Origin: Petrolisthes cinctipes
Lineage: Eukaryota > Arthropoda > Malacostraca > Decapoda > Porcellanidae
Length of the DNA stretch: 64,000 nt
Assembly: GCA_033782935.1 (NCBI GenBank)
Contig: JAWQEG010000003.1
Location: forward strand, 4,166,501-4,230,500
Reading direction: 5' to 3'
Both the position numbers and the translations under genes were made by a program. The notes under the pieces were generated by a model. The model made no database searches, was not told the origin of the DNA, and saw only the letters and a program-made list of their open reading frames with translations. This document shows, piece by piece, positions 55,111 to 63,199 of the stretch (its first letter is position 1; each line of letters begins with the position of its first letter).

Positions 55111-55147
55111 TCGTAGTAGTTGTTGTTGTTGTTGTGGTTGTTGTGGT
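55111..55147. repeat. GTT-rich short tandem repeat in the LTR
   Basis: Imperfect GTT/GTG triplets near the U5 end of the 3' LTR, repeated at 62400-62436 in the other LTR with no length change between the two. Confidence 0.75.
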
Positions 55148-55219
55148 ATTAGGTAGCGAGCTCGGCGTTGTGGTGTTCTTAGGTAGGCTAAGTGACTTCA
55201 CAAGTTTCTTTAGGCTTAA

Positions 55220-55225
55220 TTTATT
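55220..55225 (-). terminator. Candidate poly(A) signal AATAAA in the 3' LTR
   Basis: Minus strand AATAAA within GTATAAATAAATTAAGCC, downstream of the TATA-like box, as expected for the R/U5 region. The copy in the 5' LTR is at 62509-62514. Confidence 0.45.
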
Positions 55226-55454
55226 TATACATACTTATCTCTATACAGGGAGTTATATTTGATGCCTTGTCTTATATGCCTGTGTCTCTCTCTTATGGAG
55301 ACAGGTTATAGCCCTGGGAGTCAGTTTAGGAAATCCTACATATTAGTTCAACTTCACTGCTTATATACATTATCTATTGGAAGATGCCAAGTCTATTCAG
55401 ATATTATTATTACCTTCTTGAAAGGGGTGGAGTTCTTGTCTAAGCTCCACCCAA

Positions 55455-55525
55455 TTCTTCTCTCTCTCTCTTTCTACTTTCTCTCCCTCTCTCTCTCTCT
55501 CCTCCTTTCTCTCCCTCTCTCTCTT
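55455..55525 (-). repeat. GA-rich (GAGAG) tract in the 3' LTR
   Basis: About 71 bp of almost pure pyrimidine on the plus strand, so GAGAGAGA-type purine on the coding strand. It lies upstream of the TATA-like box in element orientation, in the U3 region. An identical tract is at 62744-62814. In arthropods GAGA factor and CLAMP bind such sequence; use here is inference. It could also be a simple microsatellite. Confidence 0.7.
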
Positions 55526-55671
55526 GAGTTTAGAGATGACAGTGAGAAATTGGAGGTAAGGAGGTTGGACGCTCTTGTGTTTGTTATTGTCTGGTATATG
55601 TTGCTTCAAGTGGGGAAGCTGTGGTGTTACCCTCCTCTACAGTACTGTACATTTGCTCTATCACGCTACCC

Positions 55672-55687
55672 GCCTGGCCCCCCAGGC
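55672..55687. other. Short GC-rich hairpin near the 3' LTR
   Basis: GCCTGG-CCCC-CCAGGC is a perfect 6-bp stem with a 4-base loop, 20 bp inside the 3' LTR boundary, in otherwise AT-rich sequence. On the coding strand the G-run might belong to the region of the polypurine tract. No function can be assigned. Confidence 0.5.
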
Positions 55688-56599
55688 ATTAAAGCTTTAT
55701 TTAATAGAAGGCCAGTTCACAATGTTGGTATGGTACATGATAATTAAGATAGTAACAATGAAGACATGTATAGTAACCTAAAATAGACATTAAGACATAG
55801 GCACATCTTGTACATAAATGAACATAGATAGTATCATTAATACATGAATATTAATACATTGTCACATAAAAATCATCTTAAAATTAATGTGTTTAGCTAG
55901 GTGCATGTTATTGTGTGTATATAAGCTAACCTATGCTAAAGGTTCACACATTAATAAGGGGCCGTGTTGCTAGGCTGTGAAATAACAGTCCTATTCTTTT
56001 CAATACAACATAATTCAGTATACCTCAATAGTTCGTTCTTATACAACACATAAATATGATAGTACATGGCAGAAAGATAAGACAGTGGATAATAAACATT
56101 GGTACTCAGTTTTATTTTGATCAATATATGGAGGAATTAAATGATATAATAAGGATGATTGAAGCCTATTCTCCTTAAATAACATAATAGTTGCACTTTT
56201 TCCGAAACAACTGATAATGAGGAGATGTTAAACAAGTCGACTTTAAATGAAATATGTTTAAAGGTGGATGAAGATAATAAGTAAGATGGTATTTCATCAT
56301 TGATTATACCATTATATTTCGTAGCTGTTGGAGTGGTAATAATTGTGAGTTGATCTTACCTTAGTCGCAGTAAATACTCTCTTAAGAAATAAATGGTTGT
56401 CATTTCTCTCTGTTCCTCACCTGCAATTCATTTCCTGCTAATTCACAGAAATAAATAGAAGCCTAAAACATGATATGATTATTCCATATATGTAGTTCTT
56501 TTCATCCGTTGATCATGTAAAGTTATATAAATCGTATTTAATTTCTGTGCAATGATTTGCACTCTAATACAGTATATACCTGTTACTTTATCTTATCTT
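55688..56599. other. 3' internal region of the retroelement, no recognisable gene
   Basis: About 900 bp of AT-rich sequence between the possible env-like remnant and the 3' LTR. Minus-strand reading gives only short segments broken by stops, and no open frame of 60 codons or more lies wholly inside it. I see no clear polypurine tract directly before the 3' LTR. The nearest coding-strand purines are AGAGCAAA next to the LTR edge. Confidence 0.6.
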
Positions 56600-57160
56600 G
56601 ATTTGCAACGGCTTGTCCCGCAACCTTTTTATTTATGGGATAATGCTAGTATACAACTATCTAAGCCTTACCAAATAGTGTTGATGAAATTCCGCTTAAA
56701 ATATCCCAATCACGCTTTGGGCTGTGATGATGGTTCTAAGCCATTATTTTTTTTTTTTGTATAATAAGCGAGCAATATTATTTGAGTCGCTGAATTCCTT
56801 CCTAGGGCGCCCAATGGTGAAAGGACACCTTAGAATATAATACATTTAAATTGGGAACTTCATTTGTGTGATACCTGTCAAACAAAACTAGTGTATCATT
56901 AAATACCTTATCTGTACCCACTGCTCAATGGCAGAAAATTTATGTAATAAGTCAGATACCTTATAAAAATTAATGATAATATCGTTCTTCCCCAATATTT
57001 TATTATTTCCTTTTTCTTTTTTCAACTGTTTGATAAAATTGGAAACGAGAGCTCTCAGAATGTAGACATCATCTTTATCCGCTTGATGCACTTCATCGGA
57101 GCTTGTAGGCGCCGCGAGTATAAACACGAAAACCGTTGTATAGGTTGATGTGGGCCACAT
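56600..57160 (-). pseudogene. Possible env-like remnant
   Basis: Just downstream of integrase, where envelope genes lie in retroviruses and errantivirus-like elements. A 90-codon open frame (57160 to 56888) starts MWPTSTYTTVFVFILAAPTS, which looks like a signal peptide, followed by a charged region. After further frame changes, WDILSGISSTLFG appears at 56670-56708, preceded by PKR. This resembles the short hydrophobic region after a furin-type site in retroelement envelope proteins. I found no clear transmembrane anchor. The resemblance is by eye only, so this is tentative; a captured or lineage-specific gene, or chance, is possible. Confidence 0.32.
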
Positions 57161-57459
57161 CCGTAAGAAAAATTATTATATATCATTGGAAACCGATCGG
57201 AGTTTTTGTTTATAATTGTTTATATTATTATCATCAATAGTAGGGATAAAATTACTAGGAAGAGGAATTGTTACTGTTCAAGAGATATTGATTGGTTTCA
57301 TTGTGGATGTTGGGTTTTGCGCGCTTTTACCAATTTCTTTATTCTCTTTACATAAACAATATCAACCGCCTGGTAAAATTATGCATTATTATAGGTTTAT
57401 TACCTACTAAAGAAGTGTGAAGATTCGATCGGGTACCCGTTATCACTTGGAGTGAACAT

Positions 57460-57720
57460 ATTGAGTTATTTGTTTTTATTATGTCGGCGATTACGCAATA
57501 TTTCCATGCAAGCTCATAATTTGTTTTGTTATGTTGGCAATCATGCATTATGTTCATGCAAGCTCATAATTGGTTTTGTTATGTTGGCAATCATGCATTA
57601 TTTTCATGCAAGCTCATAATTTGTTTTGTTATGTTGGCAATCATGCATTATTTTCATGCAAGCTCATAATTTGTTTTGTTATGTTGGCAATCACGCATTA
57701 TTTTCATGCAAGCCTGTAGA
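57460..57720. repeat. 50-bp minisatellite inside the retroelement, about five copies
   Basis: The unit contains AGCTCATAAT (57511, 57561, 57611, 57661) with an exact 50-bp spacing, followed by TTGTTTTGTTATGTTGGCAA and TCATGCATTA. The outer units (from about 57460 and after 57711) are more diverged and the inner ones nearly identical. It lies between the integrase remnant and the possible env-like remnant. No function is evident; such repeats grow by slippage or unequal exchange. Confidence 0.9.
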
Positions 57721-57729
57721 TCGTTTTGT

Positions 57730-58460
57730 ACATCATGATGAAATTGTTGAAATGCAACTCACTGTCGTTCAGTGTAGTTGTCCACGTTGTATCATGGCTT
57801 CCGTGTGGCAATTTTATATCATATGAAAGACGTATCCATACGCCATATAGTATTTCATGTGGAGTTTTTCCTTTTATTTCCGTATTTTGTAGTGTTTATT
57901 GACCGTCATATCGATGCAGTCTTCCCATGTGGAGGGATTTTCCTTGTTTCTGTGCCACGAAGTACTTCTAGTATTTTTACGGTGCTGCCGTTTTGTTAAC
58001 CCATTAAATGCTAGGAGATATGGTAATACAAACGTTTGCTTAATGTCGTAGACATCAGATACCTTTTATAATATCGAGACATGTATATGGTCATATGAAG
58101 TTGGTTTTTATATATATGTGCACTTACCTTTGCGGTTTTTATCATAGTGTTGCCGCCACCAAATATCTAGAAAATGGTTAACCATTGGTAATACTTTATT
58201 TGCGTCCTGATTCGGAATTGGTAAGGAAAGTAGATCTATTCCTACTACGTTCCATGATTCGTCCAGGATTAGGGATTCCCGTCATGGAACAGGTCCAAAT
58301 GTATGGCCTTTATTTGCATTGTCTGCTTCGCACTGAGCGATATATGTGTTTCATCATCTACCCTTAGTTTATGCTATTGGTGTATTGTATGGAGAGTGGT
58401 CAGGTACCTCTCTCTCCCAGGATGCCTTGCTGCTGTATTATGATATAAGGGTAATTAATA
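57730..58460 (-). pseudogene. pol: Integrase remnant, catalytic Glu changed to Lys
   Basis: From right to left on the minus strand: an HPG...LHTIHQ segment near 58370-58430 fits the N-terminal zinc-binding domain and is followed by a QCEADN version of its CxxC. NKGHTFGPVP is near 58290-58320. WNVVGIDLLSLP carries the first core Asp at 58234-58236. NGLTKRQHR is near 57980-58005, where Ty3/Gypsy integrases have NG-x-x-ER; the Glu position (57991-57993) reads AAA, Lys. STWEDCI is near 57925, and GKTPHEILYG at 57844-57873 is the usual segment at the end of the core. Stops and frameshifts break it. The second core Asp was not located. Confidence 0.88.
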
Positions 58461-58659
58461 CTGAGGGAATCATTATTTGTTGTATCACTATTTGATTGTT
58501 TTTTCGTCACGTTTCCTAAGTTTTCTGTAATTAATATCATCATGAAGGGAAAATATGTTTAAGTGACTGGGTAATTTTGGGCCATTATTTTCATCCTCAG
58601 TTTTTAATGAATATTTTATTACATTCATCATAGAATTGTTTGCTAATGTTTACGAACCG

Positions 58660-59110
58660 CATTAAGGTCAAAGTCCATGGGTGTCCTCGGAACTAAAAGG
58701 ACAAGATGACTGTTTAAGGGATCTACTACTTTATTAATCGTCCTAAAAGATAGTTAATATCAATATGCGGGAGAAATTCCTGAATTGTTAGACATTATCT
58801 GGCTAATTTTTCCGTTAGGGTTTGAGGTTATAGTAAGCCACGGATCGTTTGATAATTTGCGAAAACATGTAAAGGATAGCCTAATATGATTTCTCTAAAA
58901 GTACGAAGTGCCCATAATATTGCTTTAAGTTTCCTGTTTTGTTACAGAGTAACGAGTAATCTGCGTACTTAATATTCTCTAAGCTTAAGTACATACCTGA
59001 CATAGACCCGTAGCTATCTCTTACATAAGTACAGCGCCGTAGCCTACTGAGGAAGCATCTGTACACTCCATAAAAGACAATGAATATTTGGGAACGTAAT
59101 TGAAGCTTAC
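58660..59110 (-). pseudogene. pol: RNase H remnant
   Basis: The CTDAS motif at 59051-59065 followed by GYGAVL matches the first catalytic Asp region of retroelement RNase H. AILWALRTF at 58894-58920 matches the helix that follows the ExE region. The CLTIQEF near 58775-58795 and the GRLNK-like segment near 58735 match its usual end. Stops and frame changes separate the blocks, including a stop where a Trp is usual, before CLTIQEF. It would degrade the RNA strand of the RNA-DNA hybrid. Confidence 0.82.
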
Positions 59111-59369
59111 ATTAATTAACCTTTAATAATTCAAAGCTTAGCTGTTTTTCTGGCATCCATACAAAATTTGTATCTTTCTCGAGGGGATTATTTAGGTGTT
59201 TTAGTTACTTGGGAAAATACTTTACAAAGATTCTATATAAGAACATAAGACCAAGAATGATTTTATGTTAGTAACATTTATTTAGAATAGTGAATATTCT
59301 CATTGCTCGTATTTTATCAGATTGTGTATGGAGCACAGGGGCGGTTAAATAGATAACCTAAAATGATAA

Positions 59370-60110
59370 GTTCCTGGTAAGAAACTGAGACATAGACATT
59401 TAAAGTTTGAGGCCTACCTAATGTAATCTCTGTATAACCTCACTATAGTTACTTAGTATGAAAATAAACAAATCGTTGAGATTAGCGATGACTACGTTAT
59501 TAATAAAACCAATACGAAAATTGATCATATGCTGAAATGTGGATGAAGCATTACATAAACCAAATGGTCTACGAACATATTCATAATAACCATGGGAAGT
59601 ATTAAATGTTGTAATGGGTTGAATTTTATCATCTAATGTTACTTGCCAGTTTCCACTGACCAAGTTTAATGTGGAGAATATCATAGGTTTTGTTTCACCA
59701 ATGTTAGACAAAACATCTTAAAGGAGGGAGGGAATATTTATCTTTAAGTGTAGCATTATTTTTTTTTTTTCTGCAATCAATGACTGGCCTAAAATCACCA
59801 TTATTTGTTTCTTGAAACCAAAAACATTGGGCTGTTAAAATGGGAATTAGAATTCTTAATAATGCCTTCATCCATCATTTCATTTAATATTTCGTTTACC
59901 ACTTTCTGTGTACTATGCGGTACGGTAGTCTATATGCTCGAGTAAATGGGTTAAGGAGATGTTAGAGTAATGGTATATTTTTTTTTTTCTAATAATTCAC
60001 CAGGTAGGGCAATCGCATTTTAATATGTGGCTAGTATAGTGATGAGATTATCACGATAAAGTGGAAAATCGCGTCCACTGACCAAATTTCTAAGTTGCTC
60101 CCTTACGACT
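59370..60110 (-). pseudogene. pol: Reverse transcriptase remnant, frameshifted, active site lost
   Basis: Conserved RT blocks occur in order on the minus strand but in different frames. They are FPLYRDN near 60070 and IALPGELL near 60000 (upstream linker), AYRLPYR near 59930, DEGII and NSPMFLVS near 59825-59870, FRPVID at 59775-59795, then the open stretch 59418-59711 with IFSTLNLVSG, a WQV and RRPFGLCNASSTFQ. GLKL and a NLSF-like block follow to about 59370. Frame changes lie near 59915, 59810, at the 12-base T-run 59759-59770 and near 59725. At the catalytic YxDD position (59472-59483) the sequence encodes NLND, so the first catalytic Asp and the Tyr are gone. The order and motifs are those of Ty3/Gypsy RT. 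It cannot be active. Confidence 0.92.
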
Positions 60111-60291
60111 ATCTATTTATCCTTCGGTAAGAACCGATACAATATTTCCTTGTGGTATTGGTCTAACTTCCATCTGTACAGATCACATAGATATGTTCCT
60201 TTCTTTACATGAATATTGGTAAATGGTTTATTAATATCAGTGACATTTTCACTGTTTACATTAGTTAAGTAAATTAATCCCTGGTTATATA

Positions 60292-60513
60292 TTATTTTAC
60301 TAGTTCTCTTAAGGATAGAACGGTAGTTTGTGGCTGTACATGAGATGGAAGATGTACCTTCAATTTATGGACGAAATTTGGAGTTAATATAATATTATAT
60401 GCAGCAATGGCCTTTATGATAATGGGGTTATTTCCTCCATTTTCAATATGTATAGGGTTAACATTACCTGGACTTATATATTTTGGCCTGGACAATCCTG
60501 TATTTGAATACAT
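60292..60513 (-). pseudogene. Unassigned pol segment between protease and reverse transcriptase
   Basis: Open frame of 73 codons on the coding strand of the element, in the place of the protease-RT linker of Ty3/Gypsy pol. I recognise no motif. The stretch AAYNIILTPNFVHKLKVHLP is hydrophobic and beta-like. It may belong to the linker or be a chance open frame. Confidence 0.3.
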
Positions 60514-60539
60514 TAATTCCTAAAATGTATTATTTTATG

Positions 60540-60938
60540 TTTAGGGTTTATTATTATGGTTTGTTTAATAAGGTATGATAAACCTAGTTTATAATTTCGT
60601 ATTATATAAAATTCATTATGAATATGGTTAGTTCCCTTGGCTAACCGTACAGGAAGGGTTAGTTTCCCTCAGACCTGTAATTTATTTATTGCCTGTCATG
60701 GTTGACCATTCTATGTCACCTGTTCAATCTTGGTTTATAAATGCTGCTGGGGATCTAATTTGCTCAATTTGTTAAAGGAATTATCCGATAACAAGGAAAC
60801 TGCGGCGCCTGTGTCTATCTTTAAGGGGGTGTTACCATGTGATACTAGGACAGGGAATTATAGTATATTATTGGTAAATGCGACGACAGGGCCTACAGTT
60901 ATATTTTCGGTACGTTTTAATATTGTGGCGGTCTCGTT
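60540..60938 (-). pseudogene. pro: Retroviral-type aspartic protease remnant
   Basis: The frame opens at 60938, overlapping the last 7 codons of gag in the -1 frame. It contains KIDTGAAVSLLS with the DTGA catalytic motif at 60804-60815. A TAA at 60858-60860 interrupts it, and it ends at 60735-60737. Beyond that, LPVRLAKGTNHI around 60625-60655 resembles the later strands of Gypsy proteases. The enzyme would dimerise and cleave the Gag-Pol polyprotein. The -1 overlap suggests the original used a -1 frameshift between gag and pro, as many retroelements do, but I see no canonical slippery heptamer. Confidence 0.75.
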
Positions 60939-61618
60939 TCATGCATCATGTTTCGATTGTGCCAGTCCCGTTTCATTCTGTTAAGGATCATGCATTCATT
61001 TAAGGAATGCGACTGTGACTCATGTAAATGACTGTATTTATGATCACTTTCGTTACAGTGTTTGCAACGTTTTCCCTGTGATTCCCCTTGAGTAGGTGTG
61101 GCATCAAAATTAAAAATCTTCGTACCCTTGGATTGAGTAATCTGTAATTCACGATGTATGATACGAGATTCCTTCGAATTTAAAGCTAGAGACCCTGATA
61201 GTGCAAGTGCTTTTGCTGGTTCACTTGTATTTATGTTGTCTGCCTTAGTTTTAATTATTCTCTGAACCCATGATAATGAATGATGTAGTTTACCATCCCC
61301 CAAAACAACAATAAGTGACTGTCTGAATGTAGCATATGACGTTAAATTCTGTAAAATTCTCATTGCTTGCATAGTAGAGTTAGTGGGGTTAGAAGAAGTT
61401 GTTAGAAGAGCAGAGACAGTCGGAGATTGTGGAGGAGTAGCCATTGTTGGAGAAAATACAGGTTAATATAGTATACCAGACAGAGGCTTTAATGGGGGTA
61501 AGGTTTGGAGAAAGAAAGGAATGTACTCGAATGTGTTGGAACCACAAACGAAACTTAGGGAGGTAGAGGAATCTAGCTTGGAGGCTAGTGAATCATTATC
61601 AGGGATATTCGAAGTTAG
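60917..61618 (-). pseudogene. gag: gag remnant with zinc-knuckle-like C-terminus
   Basis: A minus-strand frame runs from 61618 to the stop at 60917, with one in-frame stop at 61463-61465. The 3' part is an open frame of 175 codons from ATG at 61444. Gag would supply the capsid and the nucleic-acid-binding nucleocapsid. In the 175-residue part, C127-x2-C130-x4-H135 looks like the first part of a zinc knuckle and H146-x4-C151 like the last part. The usual knuckle is C-x2-C-x4-H-x4-C, so about 11 residues seem inserted or the motif has decayed. The N-terminus has no feature I recognise. Another stop lies just upstream at 61619-61621, so the original start is unknown. Position next to the leader and before the protease supports the call. 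Confidence 0.7.
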
Positions 61619-62316
61619 TTATGATACCTTTGGATTAATGGGGGATTATATCTTTACTTTTGTTTTAATTTGGCACTTGTTTTCTGTTGTCTGGGCTGTT
61701 ATTGAGGAACCTATTTTCTAACATGTTCGTGGACAAGTGAAAAATAATGTAATGTAACATGTAATGTGTACCTACTTTAGTTGACTGTAGTTGCAACGAC
61801 GATGACGACGAATGGAAGTTTTGTTGGGGCGTTGCCTGACGAGGCGACGATGTGGTGAAGGGGCGACGACCGTGAAGTGACGAAGCGATGATTAGTTAGC
61901 TCGCACACTAACAAACTAACACACTAACAGTCGTAATTGGAGTGAAGATGATGAACGTTGACTTGTCTTTACGAGAGAATTTACGTATAAGGAGGCGTCA
62001 GCGTGGAGGTGATGGAGTGATGGCGTTGTCCTTACGAAAGCATTTACGTAACAGGATCGCCGTAGTGAGGAAGTGATGATTGTTTGTTGTGAAGTAGATG
62101 AGGTTCTCTGTAGGTCAGTTGCAGTTATGTTGAAGCAGGTGTTTCTTGTAGGTGAAGAATTTGTGGTTTATCTCCCTCGTTAGAGGTCGTAAGATTACCC
62201 ACTGAAGAAATTACTTGAGAGAATTTACAAGCAGATTCCTTCAACTTGTCCTTGAACTATGTTAGTCACTGTACTCCCGTGAAGTCTTTACCTTGCAACT
62301 TGCTCTGTTGCAAAAA
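61619..62316 (-). other. Retroelement leader between primer site and gag remnant
   Basis: About 700 bp with no recognisable coding domain. Compared with the rest of the element it is rich in GACGA/CGATG motifs on the plus strand (61798-61890). It holds a CTAAC-rich stretch (about 61907-61929) and an imperfect direct repeat at 61964-62022 versus 62027-62079, with TTTACGAGAG...TTACGTA and CTTACGAAAG...TTACGTA. A leader of this kind would be expected to hold packaging signals, but nothing here proves it. The plus-strand open frame at 61521-61721 is taken as chance. Confidence 0.55.
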
Positions 62317-62330
62317 CACCGCTGCCACCA
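62317..62330 (-). promoter_or_regulatory. Primer-binding site for tRNA-Leu
   Basis: On the minus strand, three bases after the 5' LTR, the sequence is TGGTGGCAGCGGTG. On the plus strand this is CACCGCTGCCACCA, which I recognise as the 3' end of animal tRNA-Leu (AAG/TAG type), including the CCA. The match stops after 14 bases. The position and TGG start are those of a retroelement minus-strand primer site. Confidence 0.82.
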
Positions 62331-62333
62331 AAA

Positions 62334-62940
62334 TGTACCAGTCCTCTAAGGCTTTAACTCGTTCAGGATCTGATACAGTACCTTAGTCCGGAGTTGTAGT
62401 CGTAGTAGTTGTTGTTGTTGTTGTGGTTGTTGTGGTATTAGGTAGCGAGCTCGGCGTTGTGGTGTTCTTAGGTAGGCTAAGTGACTTCACAAGTTTCTTT
62501 AGGCTTAATTTATTTATACATACTTATCTCTATACAGGGAGTTATATTTGATGCCTTGTCTTATATGCCTGTGTCTCTCTCTTATGGAGACAGGTTATAG
62601 CCCTGGGAGTCAGTTTAGGAAATCCTACATATTAGTTCAACTTCACTGCTTATATACATTCTCTATTGGAAGATGCCAAGTCTATTCAGATATTATTATT
62701 ACCTTCTTGAAAGGGGTGGAGTTTTTGTCTAAGCTCCACCCAATTCTTCTCTCTCTCTCTTTCTACTTTCTCTCCCTCTCTCTCTCTCTCCTCCTTTCTC
62801 TCCCTCTCTCTCTTGAGTTTAGAGATGACAGTGAGAAATTGGAGGTAAGGAGGTTGGACGCTCTTGTGTTTGTTATTGTCTGGTATATGTTACTTCAAGT
62901 GGGGAAGCTGTGGTGTTACCCTCCTCTACAGTACTGTACA
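62334..62940 (-). repeat. 5' LTR (right end; element reads leftward)
   Basis: 607 bp, bounded by TGTAC and GTACA as an inverted terminal pair. It aligns with the left LTR at an offset of 7289 without gaps. I see three differences: C62661 versus A55372, T62724 versus C55435, and A62892 versus G55603, about 0.5%. It adjoins the primer-binding site, which fixes it as the 5' LTR. Confidence 0.95.
62649..62656 (-). promoter_or_regulatory. TATA-like box in the 5' LTR
   Basis: Minus strand reads GTATATAAGCAG. The same box in the 3' LTR is at 55360-55367. Transcription would start some 25-30 bases further left. Two weaker AT-rich candidates (CATATAAG and TATAAATA) lie downstream, so the assignment is tentative. 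Confidence 0.5.
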
Positions 62941-62944
62941 CTCA
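62941..62944. repeat. Target-site duplication CTCA, right copy
   Basis: CTCA directly after the right LTR, matching 55041-55044. Confidence 0.88.
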
Positions 62945-63199
62945 AAACACCCGAAAATTCAATATTTTGGGGTCACAGAAGCAATCTGTACATGCCTACT
63001 CAGTGCTAGAATATTTTCAAAATATAGGCTAAAAACATGCTAAAAATCGATAATTTAGGTGCCAAAAAGTCGATATCTCAAATTCAGTCCCAAAACACCC
63101 GAAAATTCGAAATTTAGGGGTCCCAGAAGCGATCTGTACATGCCTACTCCGTGTTAGAGTATTTTCAAAATACAGGCCAAAAACATACTGAAAATCGAT

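Larger units (their letters stand above)
55045..55651 (-). repeat. 3' LTR (left end)
   Basis: 607 bp, same termini as the right LTR. In element orientation it starts TGTACAGTACTG and ends with GGTACA. It contains a GA-rich tract, a TATA-like box and an AATAAA, listed separately. The plus-strand open frame across it (55259-55747) has no support as a gene. Confidence 0.95.
55045..62940 (-). mobile_element. Ty3/Gypsy-type LTR retrotransposon, complete in structure, coding-dead
   Basis: Length 7896 bp with two 607-bp LTRs, a 4-bp target duplication, a primer-binding site and remnants in the order gag, protease, reverse transcriptase, RNase H, integrase on the minus strand. This order, with integrase after RNase H, is that of Ty3/Gypsy (Metaviridae) and vertebrate retroviruses and differs from Copia elements. 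All domains are interrupted by stops and frameshifts. It is inserted in an L monomer of the satellite. The clade within Ty3/Gypsy is not settled from reading alone. A possible env-like remnant would place it nearer to envelope-carrying lineages. Confidence 0.95.

Noticed and set aside
55397..55609. Minus-strand frame rich in Glu and Arg
   Set aside because: It is a translation of the GAGAG tract in the LTR and has no other support.
55259..55747. Plus-strand frame of 162 codons across the 3' LTR, and its partner at 62548-63009
   Set aside because: Both lie in LTR sequence antisense to the element. The serine/leucine-rich part is the pyrimidine tract, and the second copy simply runs on into satellite.
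57626..58367. Plus-strand frames at 57626-57826, 57778-57999 and 58185-58367
   Set aside because: Antisense to the integrase remnant and minisatellite; no family resemblance.
60730..60984. Plus-strand frame of 84 codons
   Set aside because: Antisense shadow of the protease remnant, whose DTGA motif lies on the minus strand.
61521..61721. Plus-strand frame of 66 codons with a hydrophobic C-terminus
   Set aside because: Antisense to the upstream gag remnant and leader. The hydrophobic run comes from AT-rich sequence.
55652..62333. A second transposon nested in the LTR element
   Set aside because: All recognisable domains fall in one order and strand, and I saw no second set of terminal repeats.
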